From contig JAEEQX010000004.1 in the NCBI GenBank assembly GCA_016285575.1, forward strand, positions 1 to 62,190: a DNA stretch of 62,190 nt, written 5' to 3'. Source of the DNA: Lachnospiraceae bacterium. GTDB taxonomy: Bacteria; Bacillota; Clostridia; Lachnospirales; Lachnospiraceae. Below, one piece after another: positions 51,900-61,947 of the stretch. The first letter of the stretch is position 1; every line of letters starts with the position of its first letter. The notes under the pieces were generated by a model. That model saw nothing but the letters and a program-made list of their open reading frames with translations, was not told the origin of the DNA and searched no databases. The translations under genes were made by a program, and so were the position numbers.

Positions 51900-52889
51900 A
51901 TGATACTGTGCGTTTCACTTAATCCTGCAATAGACAAGATGCTTAAGATAGATGAGATTACTATCGGTGGCGTAAGCCGAGCAAGAATCGAGAGTGTACA
52001 TGCAGGCGGAAAAGCAATCAATGTAGCATCCAACCTATTGCTTCAGGGCGATTCTGTTAAGGTAACAGGATATGTCGGCGGAAGGGCCGGAATGCAGATT
52101 ATAGAAGAATTAAAAAAGAGACATCTGCCTTTTGATTTTATAAGGCTCGGTACTGAGACACGTACCAATATGAATTATATTGACTCTCAGGGCAGGGTAA
52201 CCGAGATTCTAGAGAGCGGTCACTTGGTAGATGCCAAGAGTGAGGAAGAATTCAAGCATTTATATCACAAGCTTGTAAAAGACGCTGATATGGTTGTGCT
52301 GTCAGGTTCTCTTCCGATAGGTCTTGGTAATGACACATACGCAGATATGTGTGTTACAGCTGCCAGAGAAGGCGTTCCAGTATGTCTTGATACATCGGGT
52401 GAAGCTTTAAAACAGGCAGTTGAATGTGCTCCGTTTTTGATTAAGCCCAATCTAAACGAGTTCGAATATTTGACCGGAAGAACTTATGATTTTTCACTTT
52501 TTGATGAGGATATTAAGGCCTTCTTTGAAAGCGATGAATTCAAAACCGGTATATTAAGAGAGTTTAGAAGACTCAGAAAAAAAGGCATCATGATTGTATG
52601 CCTGACTCTCGGAAAACGAGGTGCTCTCATCTATGTTAAGGATGAGATAATATATGTATCAGCTCCTGAAGTGGATGTAATCAATACAGTGGGAAGCGGT
52701 GACTGCATGTTGGCTTCACTTATTCACTCACTTGTTAAGAACGCAGATATCAAGGAAGCATGCAGATACGCTATAGCGGTTTCAAGCGCACATGTTACTA
52801 CGATGAATGTTGCAGAGGTTGATCCTCAAGTCGTTAACGACCTAATAAAGAAGGTCAAGATGCATGTGGTAAAAGTAATCGCGGATTAG
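51900..52889 (+). CDS. PfkB-family sugar kinase (1-phosphofructokinase/tagatose-6-phosphate kinase type)
   Basis: A 329-residue ribokinase-fold enzyme with the 1-phosphofructokinase subfamily start ILCVSLNPAIDKM, GGKAINVA, IKPNLNEFEYLTG, and the catalytic GSGD of INTVGSGDCMLA near residue 265. Likely phosphorylates a sugar phosphate at C1 or C6; substrate not determined. No transporter or repressor gene accompanies it. It lies eight bases after recJ and 25 before priA, suggesting cotranscription with repair genes, an unusual setting. Confidence 0.88.
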   Translation: MILCVSLNPAIDKMLKIDEITIGGVSRARIESVHAGGKAINVASNLLLQGDSVKVTGYVGGRAGMQIIEELKKRHLPFDFIRLGTETRTNMNYIDSQGRVTEILESGHLVDAKSEEEFKHLYHKLVKDADMVVLSGSLPIGLGNDTYADMCVTAAREGVPVCLDTSGEALKQAVECAPFLIKPNLNEFEYLTGRTYDFSLFDEDIKAFFESDEFKTGILREFRRLRKKGIMIVCLTLGKRGALIYVKDEIIYVSAPEVDVINTVGSGDCMLASLIHSLVKNADIKEACRYAIAVSSAHVTTMNVAEVDPQVVNDLIKKVKMHVVKVIAD

Positions 52890-52923
52890 ACGTAAGATAG
52901 AAAAGCAGGAAGGTGTGAAAAGA

Positions 52924-55149
52924 TTGTACGCCAAAGTTATAGTAGATATATCACACGAAAAACTTGACAGACCTTTTACATACATTGTACCGAGCAAACT
53001 TCTTGGAGTTATCGAAGAAGGTGACAGAGTACAGATACCTTTCGGTGCAGGCAATAAGATAATAAGCGGATATGTAATTGAACTTACCGATAAGTCAGAA
53101 TATGACATATCCAAATTAAAAGAAATAATTGATTTAGAACCCAAAAGTGTACGTGCTGATGCAACACTTATTAAGCTTGCATCATTCATAAGAAAGACTT
53201 ACGGTTCCACTCAGATACAGGCTCTTAAGACTGTAATGCCTGTAAAAAAGACAGTAAAAAGAGAAGTTAATAAGCGTGTTATTTCACGCCTTGATTCTCA
53301 GGGGTTATATAGCGTATTAGAGCAGGCAGAAAAGAAACATAAAAATGCTCAGGCGCGACTTATCAGAGAATTAATTTCTTATCACGATATATCTTACTCA
53401 TTCATCACAGGTAAGATGAATGTATCGGCACAGGCTATTGCTGCACTTGAGAAAAACGATGTAGTAAGCATTACCTGTGAAGAAGTATACAGAAACCCCA
53501 TCAAGATAGATCATGTTGAAGATGTTGAACTTAATCTGTCTGATGAGCAAAGAAAAATAGTTGATGATGTCAATTCAGATATAGAAAGTGGAATCAGAAA
53601 TACATATCTGATTCATGGTATTACAGGTTCAGGTAAGACGGAAGTATACATGCGTCTTATCGAGGATTGCTTAAAAAGAGATAAGCAGGCGATAATGCTT
53701 ATTCCCGAGATAGCGCTTACTTATCAGAACCTGACCAGATTTTATGCAAGATTTGGCGACAGCGTATCAGTCATACATTCCAAGATGACTCAGGGTGAGA
53801 GATACGATCAGTTCCTTAAGGTTAAGGAAGGAAAAGTAAAGATAATGATAGGGCCAAGAAGTGCTCTTTTTACTCCTTTTGAAAACCTTGGACTTATAAT
53901 CATAGATGAGGAACACGAGGGCTCTTACAAGGCAGAAAACATGCCTAAGTATCATGCCAGAGAAGTGGCAGGTAAGCTTGCTGAATTAACAGGAGCATCT
54001 TTAATACTTGGCTCAGCAACTCCGTCCATAGACAGCTATTACAGAGCAAAAAACGGTGAGTACAAGCTCTATAAGTTAACTCAGAGATTAACAGGTAATA
54101 CACTTCCTACAGTATATGTGGAAGATATGCGTGAAGAATTAAAAGAAGGCAACAAGAGCGTCTTCTCAAGACACCTTCACAAGCTCATAGAAGACCGCCT
54201 GGAAAAGCATGATCAGATTATGCTCTTTCTTAACAGGCGTGGCGTGTCGGGATTCGTATCCTGTAGAGAATGCGGTGAAGTTATTAAGTGTCCGCACTGT
54301 GACATATCACTTTCTTACCATAGGGATGGTAATCTTAAGTGCCACTATTGTGGATACGAAAGACCTTTTTCAAGTAAGTGCGATAAGTGTGGCGCTGAAA
54401 AGGTAAGAGGCTTCAGAGCAGGTACTCAGATGATAGAGGATTTTGTAAAAAAAGAATTCCCCTATGCACTGGTTCTTAGAATGGATGCCGATTCTACCAA
54501 GAAGCAGGAAGACTACGAGACAATCCTTTCGAGATTTGCCAATAGAGAAGCCGACATTCTTATCGGAACACAGATGATAGTTAAGGGCCATGATTTTAAG
54601 GGCGTAACACTTGTTGGTGTTATAGCTGCTGATATGGCACTTAATGCAGAGGATTATAGAGCAGGGGAGAGAGCATTCCAACAGCTCGTACAAGCTTCAG
54701 GCAGAGCGGGTAGAGGAGATAATCCCGGTGAAGTAGTTATACAGACTTATCAGAGTGAACATTATGCGGTTCAGTATGCTGCGTCGCAGGACTATGAAGG
54801 TTTCTATGAAGAAGAGATGAGCTTTAGAAATCTTATGATGTATCCGCCTGCAGGTAATCTTTTAGGCGTACAGATACAAGGAAGCGAAGAAGCGAGAGTT
54901 AAAAAACTCTCAACTCATCTTTCAGAACTTATAGACAATCTTAAGAGTAAGGAAGAGATTAGTAAGATCGGACCGGCTGATGCATCGCTTTCGAAGAAAT
55001 GTGATCTATACAGAAGAGTTATATATATTAAGAGTAGAGAATATAACCACTTAATAGACATCAAGGATGCTATAGAAAAAGATGTCGCAGAACTTAAATT
55101 AACAAAAGAAACAGTAATGTTTGATTTTAATCCGATGAACGGATTTTAA
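52924..55149 (+). CDS. priA: Primosomal protein N' (replication restart helicase PriA)
   Basis: Restarts stalled replication forks. About 741 residues: N-terminal DNA-binding domain opening YAKVIVDISHEKLDRPF, helicase domain with GITGSGKTEVY (Walker A) and IIDEEHEGSYK (Walker B), eight zinc-binding Cys arranged as CREC, CPHC, CHYC and CDKC, and the C-terminal helicase lobe. The TTG at 52924 is chosen over GTG 52915 because AGGAAGG (52908-52914) gives nine bases of spacing and homologues begin at this point. Confidence 0.93.
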   Translation: MYAKVIVDISHEKLDRPFTYIVPSKLLGVIEEGDRVQIPFGAGNKIISGYVIELTDKSEYDISKLKEIIDLEPKSVRADATLIKLASFIRKTYGSTQIQALKTVMPVKKTVKREVNKRVISRLDSQGLYSVLEQAEKKHKNAQARLIRELISYHDISYSFITGKMNVSAQAIAALEKNDVVSITCEEVYRNPIKIDHVEDVELNLSDEQRKIVDDVNSDIESGIRNTYLIHGITGSGKTEVYMRLIEDCLKRDKQAIMLIPEIALTYQNLTRFYARFGDSVSVIHSKMTQGERYDQFLKVKEGKVKIMIGPRSALFTPFENLGLIIIDEEHEGSYKAENMPKYHAREVAGKLAELTGASLILGSATPSIDSYYRAKNGEYKLYKLTQRLTGNTLPTVYVEDMREELKEGNKSVFSRHLHKLIEDRLEKHDQIMLFLNRRGVSGFVSCRECGEVIKCPHCDISLSYHRDGNLKCHYCGYERPFSSKCDKCGAEKVRGFRAGTQMIEDFVKKEFPYALVLRMDADSTKKQEDYETILSRFANREADILIGTQMIVKGHDFKGVTLVGVIAADMALNAEDYRAGERAFQQLVQASGRAGRGDNPGEVVIQTYQSEHYAVQYAASQDYEGFYEEEMSFRNLMMYPPAGNLLGVQIQGSEEARVKKLSTHLSELIDNLKSKEEISKIGPADASLSKKCDLYRRVIYIKSREYNHLIDIKDAIEKDVAELKLTKETVMFDFNPMNGF

Positions 55150-55159
55150 GGAGGAGAAA

Positions 55160-55630
55160 ATGGCACTTAGAAAAATCAGAGAAGAAGGCGAAGAATGCTT
55201 AAGATGCGTATGCAAGGAAGTCGTTGAGATTACTCCCCATATTAAGGATCTTATCGAAGACTTAATAGATACCATGTATGAAGCAGACGGAGTAGGTCTT
55301 GCCGCACCTCAGGTAGGTGTCAGAAAGCGCATAGCTGTTGTAGATGTCGGAGAGGGACCTATAGTGTTAATTAATCCTGTGGTTGTATCTTCAGAAGGCG
55401 AGCAGACTGGTAACGAAGGTTGCTTATCAGTACCCGGCAAATGCGGTATCGTAACAAGACCCATGAAGGTCAAGGTTAAGACCATGACTCCTGAGATGAC
55501 ATATGAAGAGATCGAAGGAGAGGGACTCTTAGCCAGAGCTATGCTTCATGAGATGGACCATCTTGACGGAATTCTCTATATAGACAAGGTTGAAGGCGAC
55601 CTTCAGGACGTAGGCGAGAGCGAGGAATAA
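55160..55630 (+). CDS. def: Peptide deformylase
   Basis: Removes the formyl group from nascent proteins. The 156-residue metalloenzyme has GVGLAAPQVG (motif I), EGCLSVPG (motif II) and HEMDHLDG (motif III, zinc/iron His ligands). AAGGAGGAG lies upstream of the ATG. Its operon partner fmt adds the formyl group. Confidence 0.97.
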   Translation: MALRKIREEGEECLRCVCKEVVEITPHIKDLIEDLIDTMYEADGVGLAAPQVGVRKRIAVVDVGEGPIVLINPVVVSSEGEQTGNEGCLSVPGKCGIVTRPMKVKVKTMTPEMTYEEIEGEGLLARAMLHEMDHLDGILYIDKVEGDLQDVGESEE

Positions 55631-55633
55631 AAT

Positions 55634-56572
55634 ATGAAGATTATATTTATGGGTACTCCTGATTTCGCTGTAGATGCTCTTAAGGCACTTCATAAGGCGG
55701 GTCACGAGATAGTATTGGTTGTTACTCAGCCCGATGCACCCAAGGGAAGAAGCAGACTTTATCTTCCTTCTCCCGTAAAAGAGGCTGCGTTGGAACTTGG
55801 ACTTGAGGTATTCCAGCCTGAAAAGATAAAAAGAAGCGAGAGCGTAGAGGTATTAAAAAAATACGACGCTGATGTTTTCGTAGTAGCAGCTTTTGGCCAG
55901 ATTCTCTCAAAAGAGATTCTTGAGATGCCCAAATACGGATGTATTAATATCCATGCATCCTTACTTCCTATGTATAGGGGTGCTGCTCCCATTCAGTGGG
56001 CTATCCTTAATGATGAGAAGATAGCGGGTGTCACAATCATGCAGATGGATGAAGGACTCGATACAGGAGATATGCTTCTTAAGGGAGAAGTTGATATTGA
56101 TATCGAGGATACAGCAGATACACTTCATGATAAGCTCAAGGTACTTGGTGCCGATCTTATAGTAGAAGCACTTTCTAAGCTTGAAAAGGGCGAATTAAAA
56201 GCCGTTCCTCAGCCTGAAGGTCCTCTTTTCTACGCCAAGATGATTAAGAAAGAAGACGGTGCACTTGATTTTAATGAGGATGCACATAAACTTGCTCTTA
56301 AGGTAAGAGCATATCAGTCCTGGCCCGGAACTTTTGCATACCTTAATGGAACATATATTAAGATATGTAAGGCAGAAGAAGTTGAAGCAACTGTAGAGAT
56401 GCCCAATACGGTTATACTTGTTGAAAAGGACAGTTTTACCATAGGATGTGCCAAGAATGCTCTTAAGGTTACAATGATTAAGCCCCAGGGCAAGAGAGAG
56501 ATGAGTGTTAAGGATTATCTTTTAGGTAAGAAGATAAACATCGGAGACGTATTAACTAAAGATGAACATTGA
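55634..56572 (+). CDS. fmt: Methionyl-tRNA formyltransferase
   Basis: Formylates Met-tRNA for initiation (312 aa). FMGTPDFAV at the N-terminus, HASLLPMYRGAAPIQWAI (catalytic Asn-His-Asp region) and a C-terminal OB-like tRNA-binding domain are visible. It starts three bases after def and overlaps rsmB by 11 bases. Confidence 0.97.
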   Translation: MKIIFMGTPDFAVDALKALHKAGHEIVLVVTQPDAPKGRSRLYLPSPVKEAALELGLEVFQPEKIKRSESVEVLKKYDADVFVVAAFGQILSKEILEMPKYGCINIHASLLPMYRGAAPIQWAILNDEKIAGVTIMQMDEGLDTGDMLLKGEVDIDIEDTADTLHDKLKVLGADLIVEALSKLEKGELKAVPQPEGPLFYAKMIKKEDGALDFNEDAHKLALKVRAYQSWPGTFAYLNGTYIKICKAEEVEATVEMPNTVILVEKDSFTIGCAKNALKVTMIKPQGKREMSVKDYLLGKKINIGDVLTKDEH

Positions 56573-57896
56573 TTTTGAGATAAGAAAAATAGCACTTGAG
56601 ACACTTCTTGAATATGAGAAGAATAATGTATTCTCCCATGTTCTTTTAAAGAAAGTGCTCGATAAATATGATTATCTCAAAGACAGAGAGAAAGCATTAA
56701 TCTCTGTTATTGTTAAGGGAGTTATAGAGAGATGCATACAGCTTGACTATATAATCGATAAGTACTCTAAGACCAAAACCAACAAGATGAAAAAGCCCAT
56801 AAGGATAATTCTTGAGATGGGTACATATCAGATTGTATATATGGATACTTTTGATACGATGTCGGTTAATTCGAGTGTTAATCTTGCTAAGAGCAAGGGC
56901 TTTTCGAGCCTCTCAGGATTCGTTAATGCGATACTGCGTAATATCTCCAAGGATAAGGACAAGATAAAAGAAGACTTATCAAAAGAGGATGAAAGTCTGC
57001 ATATCAAGTATTCCATCCCTCAGTTTTTAACTAATCTTTTATCCGAACAGTACGATAAAGATACTGTGAACTCGATTCTTCAGGCATCGCTTAATAAAGC
57101 GAGCGTAAGGTTAAGAGTAAGAGAAGATATTGATGGCAGCAGGCTTGACGAGATACTTAATGAATTAAAATCTCATGGCATATCGATTAAGCCGCTCGAT
57201 GGCGTTGATAGGATGTACTTAGCGGATAAGTTAGGTAATATCAGCGAGATAGATGCATATAAAACCGGAGAGATAACCATTCAGGATACTGCCAGTTACA
57301 TCTTTTGTAAGAATATACCTTTTGGCGAAAAGATACTTGATGCGTGTGCCGCACCCGGTGGTAAGAGTATGGTACTCGCCGAGAGATATCCCAAGGCACA
57401 GATTACATCCTGTGATATATATGAAGATAAGCTCGATAGAATGAGAGAGAACTTCGAGCGTTGTCACTTGGGAAATATAGAGACAAAACTACTTGATGCT
57501 ACGAAGCACTGCGAGGCATATGAAGGCACATTTGATGTTGTTGTATGTGATGCTCCCTGCTCAGGACTCGGTGTTATGGGTAAGAAGCAGGATATCAAGT
57601 ATAACCTGACTGAAGAAGGTATAGAGAGTATAGTGGCTCTTCAAAAGAAGATACTTGATAATCTCGATACCTATGTTAAAAAGGGTGGTTACCTGTGTTA
57701 TTCAACCTGCACTCTTAATAAGGATGAGAATGATAGACAAGTTGAGAGTTTCTTAAAAGATCACGATTATACATTGGTCGCTCCCACGTATATACCTGAG
57801 AGATACAAGGCATTTGTATCAAGAAACATGGTTCAATTCATTCAGGGAGAAGATACGGACGGATTCTTCTTTTCGATACTTAAGAAAAATGGATGA
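56562..57896 (+). CDS. rsmB: 16S rRNA (cytosine-967-C5)-methyltransferase
   Basis: A 444-residue m5C methyltransferase with an N-terminal NusB-like helical domain (about 1-130) and a C-terminal RsmB/Sun domain: DACAAPGGKSMVLAE (SAM), DAPCSGLGVMG (catalytic Cys) and YSTCTLNKDEN (second Cys). It overlaps fmt by 11 bases and rlmN by eight. Confidence 0.95.
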   Translation: MNIDFEIRKIALETLLEYEKNNVFSHVLLKKVLDKYDYLKDREKALISVIVKGVIERCIQLDYIIDKYSKTKTNKMKKPIRIILEMGTYQIVYMDTFDTMSVNSSVNLAKSKGFSSLSGFVNAILRNISKDKDKIKEDLSKEDESLHIKYSIPQFLTNLLSEQYDKDTVNSILQASLNKASVRLRVREDIDGSRLDEILNELKSHGISIKPLDGVDRMYLADKLGNISEIDAYKTGEITIQDTASYIFCKNIPFGEKILDACAAPGGKSMVLAERYPKAQITSCDIYEDKLDRMRENFERCHLGNIETKLLDATKHCEAYEGTFDVVVCDAPCSGLGVMGKKQDIKYNLTEEGIESIVALQKKILDNLDTYVKKGGYLCYSTCTLNKDENDRQVESFLKDHDYTLVAPTYIPERYKAFVSRNMVQFIQGEDTDGFFFSILKKNG

Positions 57897-58935
57897 TATT
57901 AAGAATAAATATTTAAGTGAATTAAGCGATGAGTTAAAAGAACTGGGAGAACCGGCATTTCGATCAAAACAGGTCTTCAAGTGGCTTCATGAGAAGAATG
58001 TAAAAAGTATCGACGAAATGAGCGATATTTCCAAGTCACTTAGAGAAAAACTTAAGGAAAAATACGACTTTTGCACTCTTAATGTAGTCAGAGTATCCGA
58101 GAGCAAGATAGATTCGACCAAAAAGTTCTTATTTGAGACTCATGACGGCAATTACATAGAAAGTGTCTGGATGCAGTATAAGCACGGAAACAGCGTGTGC
58201 ATTTCGAGCCAGATAGGTTGCAGAATGGGTTGCAGATTCTGTGCGTCGACCTTGGATGGGCTTGTGAGGAGCCTTACGGCAGCAGAGATGCTCGAGCAGA
58301 TATATGAGATTACAAGGATTACAGGCGAGAGAGTATCCAATGTAGTAGTCATGGGAATGGGTGAACCCATGGACAATTATGACAATCTCATTAGATTTGT
58401 TAAACTTTTAACTTGTGAAGAAGGCTTGAATATTTCCGCAAGAAATGTTACAGTATCAACTTGTGGGATTGTACCCAAGATTCGAGAGTTCGCCAACGAG
58501 GGATTACCGGTCACTTTGGCACTCTCATTACATGCTCCCAATGATGAAAAGCGCAAGGCTTTAATGCCTATTGCAAATAGCTTCACCATAAAGGAGTGCT
58601 TGGAAGCCTGCGATTATTACTTTGAAAAAACTAAAAGAAGAGTCAGCTTTGAGTATTCCCTCGTATCGGGTGTTAACGATAACGATGAGGAAGCGGAAGA
58701 ACTCTCTAAGCTCCTTAAGGGTCATAACGGTCATGTTAATCTTATCCCCGTTAATCCCATTAAGGAAAGAGACTATAAAAGAAGCGATAAATCAAGGATT
58801 TACGCGTTTCAAAACAGACTTGAAAAAAACGGCATAAATGTTACTATTAGAAGGGAAATGGGTCGCGATATAGACGGTGCTTGCGGACAGCTTAGACGTA
58901 AGCATACTGAAGAAAGCGCAGGGGTTTCGAAGTGA
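57889..58935 (+). CDS. rlmN: Dual-specificity 23S rRNA/tRNA adenine-C2 methyltransferase RlmN
   Basis: Radical SAM enzyme modifying A2503 of 23S rRNA and A37 of some tRNAs (348 aa). The 4Fe-4S motif is GCRMGCRFCAS, and the GMGEPMDNYDN motif and the C-terminal REMGRDIDGACGQL (resting Cys) are present. The ATG at 57889 within ATGGATGA overlaps the rsmB stop; longer frames upstream run inside rsmB and are not homologous. It overlaps the phosphatase gene by four bases. Confidence 0.95.
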   Translation: MDDIKNKYLSELSDELKELGEPAFRSKQVFKWLHEKNVKSIDEMSDISKSLREKLKEKYDFCTLNVVRVSESKIDSTKKFLFETHDGNYIESVWMQYKHGNSVCISSQIGCRMGCRFCASTLDGLVRSLTAAEMLEQIYEITRITGERVSNVVVMGMGEPMDNYDNLIRFVKLLTCEEGLNISARNVTVSTCGIVPKIREFANEGLPVTLALSLHAPNDEKRKALMPIANSFTIKECLEACDYYFEKTKRRVSFEYSLVSGVNDNDEEAEELSKLLKGHNGHVNLIPVNPIKERDYKRSDKSRIYAFQNRLEKNGINVTIRREMGRDIDGACGQLRRKHTEESAGVSK

Positions 58936-59666
58936 TAAAATCTGTATCTAAGACGGATATCGGAAAATTAAGACAATTGAATCAGGATTTTGTATTTACT
59001 TCCGAGTTACCTCTTGGTGCGCTTGATAACCTTTTCTTGGTAGCAGATGGAATGGGCGGACACAAAGCAGGAGACTATGCATCCAAGTGTGCAGTGGAGA
59101 CTGTCATTCAGATGTGTTCCGAGAGCAAGGGCAAGAGAATGGTTACAGCCATATCTGATGCCATTAACGAAGCCAATACGAGAATCAGAAGAAAGGCCAT
59201 GGAAGATGAGAATATGGTGGGCATGGGTACTACAATGGTGCTTGCTACCGTATCCGACGATACTCTTACCGTAGCCAATGTCGGAGATTCCAGATTATAT
59301 ATTGTATCGGATGAAAATACCATAACTCAGATTACAAGGGATCATTCACTTGTGGAAGAGATGGTGAGAATGGGTGGTATCGACAGAGTCAGTGCCAGAA
59401 ACCATCCTGATAAAAACATTATCACACGCGCCATTGGTGCTACCGGTAATGTGAATATTGATTTTTTTGAAGTTCCCTTAAAAGATGGGGACGTTATTCT
59501 TATGTGTTCGGACGGTCTCTCCAACATGATAGATGACAAGGAGATATTAAAGATTGTATCCGGCGAAGAAGATATCGAAGAGAGTGCTGCCAAATTGATT
59601 GAGACGGCTAATTCAAATGGCGGCAGTGACAATATATCTGTAGTTTTAATTAAGTACGAACGTTAG
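58932..59666 (+). CDS. prpC: PP2C-family Ser/Thr protein phosphatase (Stp/PrpC)
   Basis: Dephosphorylates targets of the adjacent PASTA kinase (244 aa). Metal-binding motifs: NQDF, VADGMGGHKAGDYAS, MGTTMV, VGDSRLY, DHSLVEEM, CSDGLSNMID and GGSDNISVV. GTG start at 58932 overlaps the rlmN stop (GTGA). Gene pair with the kinase is conserved in Firmicutes. Confidence 0.95.
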   Translation: MIKSVSKTDIGKLRQLNQDFVFTSELPLGALDNLFLVADGMGGHKAGDYASKCAVETVIQMCSESKGKRMVTAISDAINEANTRIRRKAMEDENMVGMGTTMVLATVSDDTLTVANVGDSRLYIVSDENTITQITRDHSLVEEMVRMGGIDRVSARNHPDKNIITRAIGATGNVNIDFFEVPLKDGDVILMCSDGLSNMIDDKEILKIVSGEEDIEESAAKLIETANSNGGSDNISVVLIKYER

Positions 59667-59682
59667 GAACAATGAGGTTTTT

Positions 59683-61947
59683 ATGGTAAAGATTGGTATG
59701 ATCATCGGAAGCCGATATGAGATTCAGGAATTAATCGGCACCGGCGGAATGTCAGATGTTTACAGAGCAAAAGACAATAAATTAAATAGAAACGTTGCAG
59801 TTAAGGTATTAAAGCAGGAATTTGCCGAGAACAGGGATTTTGTATCCAAGTTTAGACGTGAAGCCGAAGCTGCAGCTAATCTCATGCATCCCAATATCGT
59901 TACCGTATACGATGTAGGTGAGGATTCAGGTATCTCCTATATCGTCATGGAGCTTGTGGACGGATACACACTTAAGCAGTATATCGAGAAGAAATCGAGA
60001 CTTACCATTACAGAGTGTATCAGTATTGCCATACCCATTGCATCAGGTATTGAAGCTGCTCATAACAAGGGTATTATTCATAGAGATATTAAGCCTCAAA
60101 ACGTTATTATCTCCAAGGATGGTAAGGTTAAGGTTACAGACTTCGGTATTGCCAAGACCACTACATCCAATACCATATCAAGTAATGTTATGGGTTCAGT
60201 TCATTATACATCTCCCGAGCAGGCCAGAGGTGGATTCTCGGATGAGAAGAGTGATATCTATTCTCTTGGTATCACACTTTTTGAGATGGTTACAGGACGT
60301 GTTCCTTTTAACGGAGACACAACTGTTGCCATAGCTATCAAGCATATTCAGGAAGATATGCCTTCACCCAAGACATATGTTGAAGATCTTCCTATCAGTA
60401 TAGAGCAGATTATCTTAAAGTGTACTCAAAAGAGCCCCGATCGCAGATATCAGAAGATGAGTGAAGTAATCGAGGATCTCAAGAAAGCGTACATTTCTCC
60501 TAATGAGAATTTCGTTAAGTTAGATACATATGAGAGTAACTCTGTCACCAAGACCAATCTTGATCCCATCTATAAGAGGGAGAGAAGAGATACGGAAGGT
60601 TTTGATGAGATAGAAAAAACTGAATCACCCCGTCCCAGAGTTAAATCCAGGGATGATGGATATTCCATGCCTCCCAATGTTAAGAAGGAAAAGGCTCAAG
60701 AAAACGGCAGACGTCCTCAAAACGCTAAGCCCGGCAAGCCTCAACCCAAGCCTTCCAGTGGCAATAAGCCTTCGGCTAAGCCTCAGAATGCTAAGCCCGG
60801 TAAGCCCAATCCCAACAAGCCGCTTGCATCAGGTAAGCCTTCTTCAACAAGTAAGCCCAGACCTTCTTCACAGCTTAGACCTTCGAACAAGCCTAAGAGT
60901 CAGTCGGGTGAGAAGAGTGAGAATAAGCAGACAGAGATGATTAAGACCGTAATCATCTGTGGCGCTGCTATAGTAATAGGTATTCTTTTACTTGCACTTC
61001 TTGGAAAAGTACTTGGTGTTTTTTCTGATAAGGGCGATAAGGATGAGTTTGTAAAAGTTCCTGCTTGTACCAACAAGCTTGAGTCTGAAGTAAAGAGAGA
61101 CTTAGAGGATCTTGGACTTGAATATGAGATATCTTATGAGGTATCAGCTAATGTAGCACCCAATCGTGTAATCAGCACAGATCCCAATGCTGATACATCT
61201 ATTAAGAAGGGCTCTACTGTTAAGATAGTAGTATGTCGAAGCGAAGATTCTATTGTGGTTCCCGATGTATCAGGAATGACTGAAGCAGAAGCAACAGCCA
61301 AACTTGAGAGTGAGGGATTCACGGTAGAAAAAGTATTCGAAAAGAATGATGATTTTGAAAAGGGCAGAGTAGTCAGCCAGACTCCTGATGCCGGATCGAG
61401 CGGCAGTGATACCAAGACTGTAACTATAGTTGTATGTTCCGGTTCAGGCAAGGAAAAGGTTAAGATGCCCGACCTTACAGGTAAGACTGAAGAGGAAGCA
61501 AGAAACCTCGTTCAGAGTGTTGGAATGACAGTTAAGGAAGTAAGCGAAACATATTCCAATACAGTTGAAAACGGAAAAGTATGTTATCAGAGCTACACTG
61601 CAGGCAGTGTGGTTAAGGAAGGTGCGGAAGTTACTCTCAAGTTGAGCCTTGGACCTGAGCCCAGATACTATTCATGCAATCATGTGGTACAGGCTCCTGC
61701 TAAGTATACAGGCGGACCCGCTACAATTATACTTAAGACTCCTGATGGAACAGAGCTTCTTCACGAGACTTCACCCATATTCCCTTATAACATCTCTCTT
61801 ACACAGATTTACGGTGTTCCTAAGGGTATAGTTGAGATTACCTATCAGGTTATGATTCAGGAAGAAGTCGTTGACGGTAACGGAAACGTAACTATACAAA
61901 ATGTACCTGCACAGGATTCTGTATCCTATGAAGTGGATTTTCAATAA
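59683..61947 (+). CDS. prkC: PASTA-domain Ser/Thr protein kinase (PrkC/StkP type)
   Basis: Membrane kinase coordinating cell wall growth and division (754 aa). Kinase domain (about 8-270) with GTGGMSDVYRA, AVKVL (ATP Lys), HRDIKPQN (catalytic loop) and DFGIAK. A basic Pro/Lys/Ser/Asn-rich juxtamembrane region (about 300-415) contains repeated NAKPGKP and NKPS units. It is followed by one transmembrane helix (about 419-441) and three extracellular PASTA domains (about 450-518, 519-585 and 586-655). A C-terminal beta domain with VQAPAKYTGGP follows. Kinase key residues are intact. Confidence 0.96.
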   Translation: MVKIGMIIGSRYEIQELIGTGGMSDVYRAKDNKLNRNVAVKVLKQEFAENRDFVSKFRREAEAAANLMHPNIVTVYDVGEDSGISYIVMELVDGYTLKQYIEKKSRLTITECISIAIPIASGIEAAHNKGIIHRDIKPQNVIISKDGKVKVTDFGIAKTTTSNTISSNVMGSVHYTSPEQARGGFSDEKSDIYSLGITLFEMVTGRVPFNGDTTVAIAIKHIQEDMPSPKTYVEDLPISIEQIILKCTQKSPDRRYQKMSEVIEDLKKAYISPNENFVKLDTYESNSVTKTNLDPIYKRERRDTEGFDEIEKTESPRPRVKSRDDGYSMPPNVKKEKAQENGRRPQNAKPGKPQPKPSSGNKPSAKPQNAKPGKPNPNKPLASGKPSSTSKPRPSSQLRPSNKPKSQSGEKSENKQTEMIKTVIICGAAIVIGILLLALLGKVLGVFSDKGDKDEFVKVPACTNKLESEVKRDLEDLGLEYEISYEVSANVAPNRVISTDPNADTSIKKGSTVKIVVCRSEDSIVVPDVSGMTEAEATAKLESEGFTVEKVFEKNDDFEKGRVVSQTPDAGSSGSDTKTVTIVVCSGSGKEKVKMPDLTGKTEEEARNLVQSVGMTVKEVSETYSNTVENGKVCYQSYTAGSVVKEGAEVTLKLSLGPEPRYYSCNHVVQAPAKYTGGPATIILKTPDGTELLHETSPIFPYNISLTQIYGVPKGIVEITYQVMIQEEVVDGNGNVTIQNVPAQDSVSYEVDFQ

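Noticed and set aside
57814-57888. N-terminal extension of rlmN
   Set aside because: The 25 extra codons lie entirely inside rsmB in another frame and have no similarity to RlmN; the start at 57889 fits the family.
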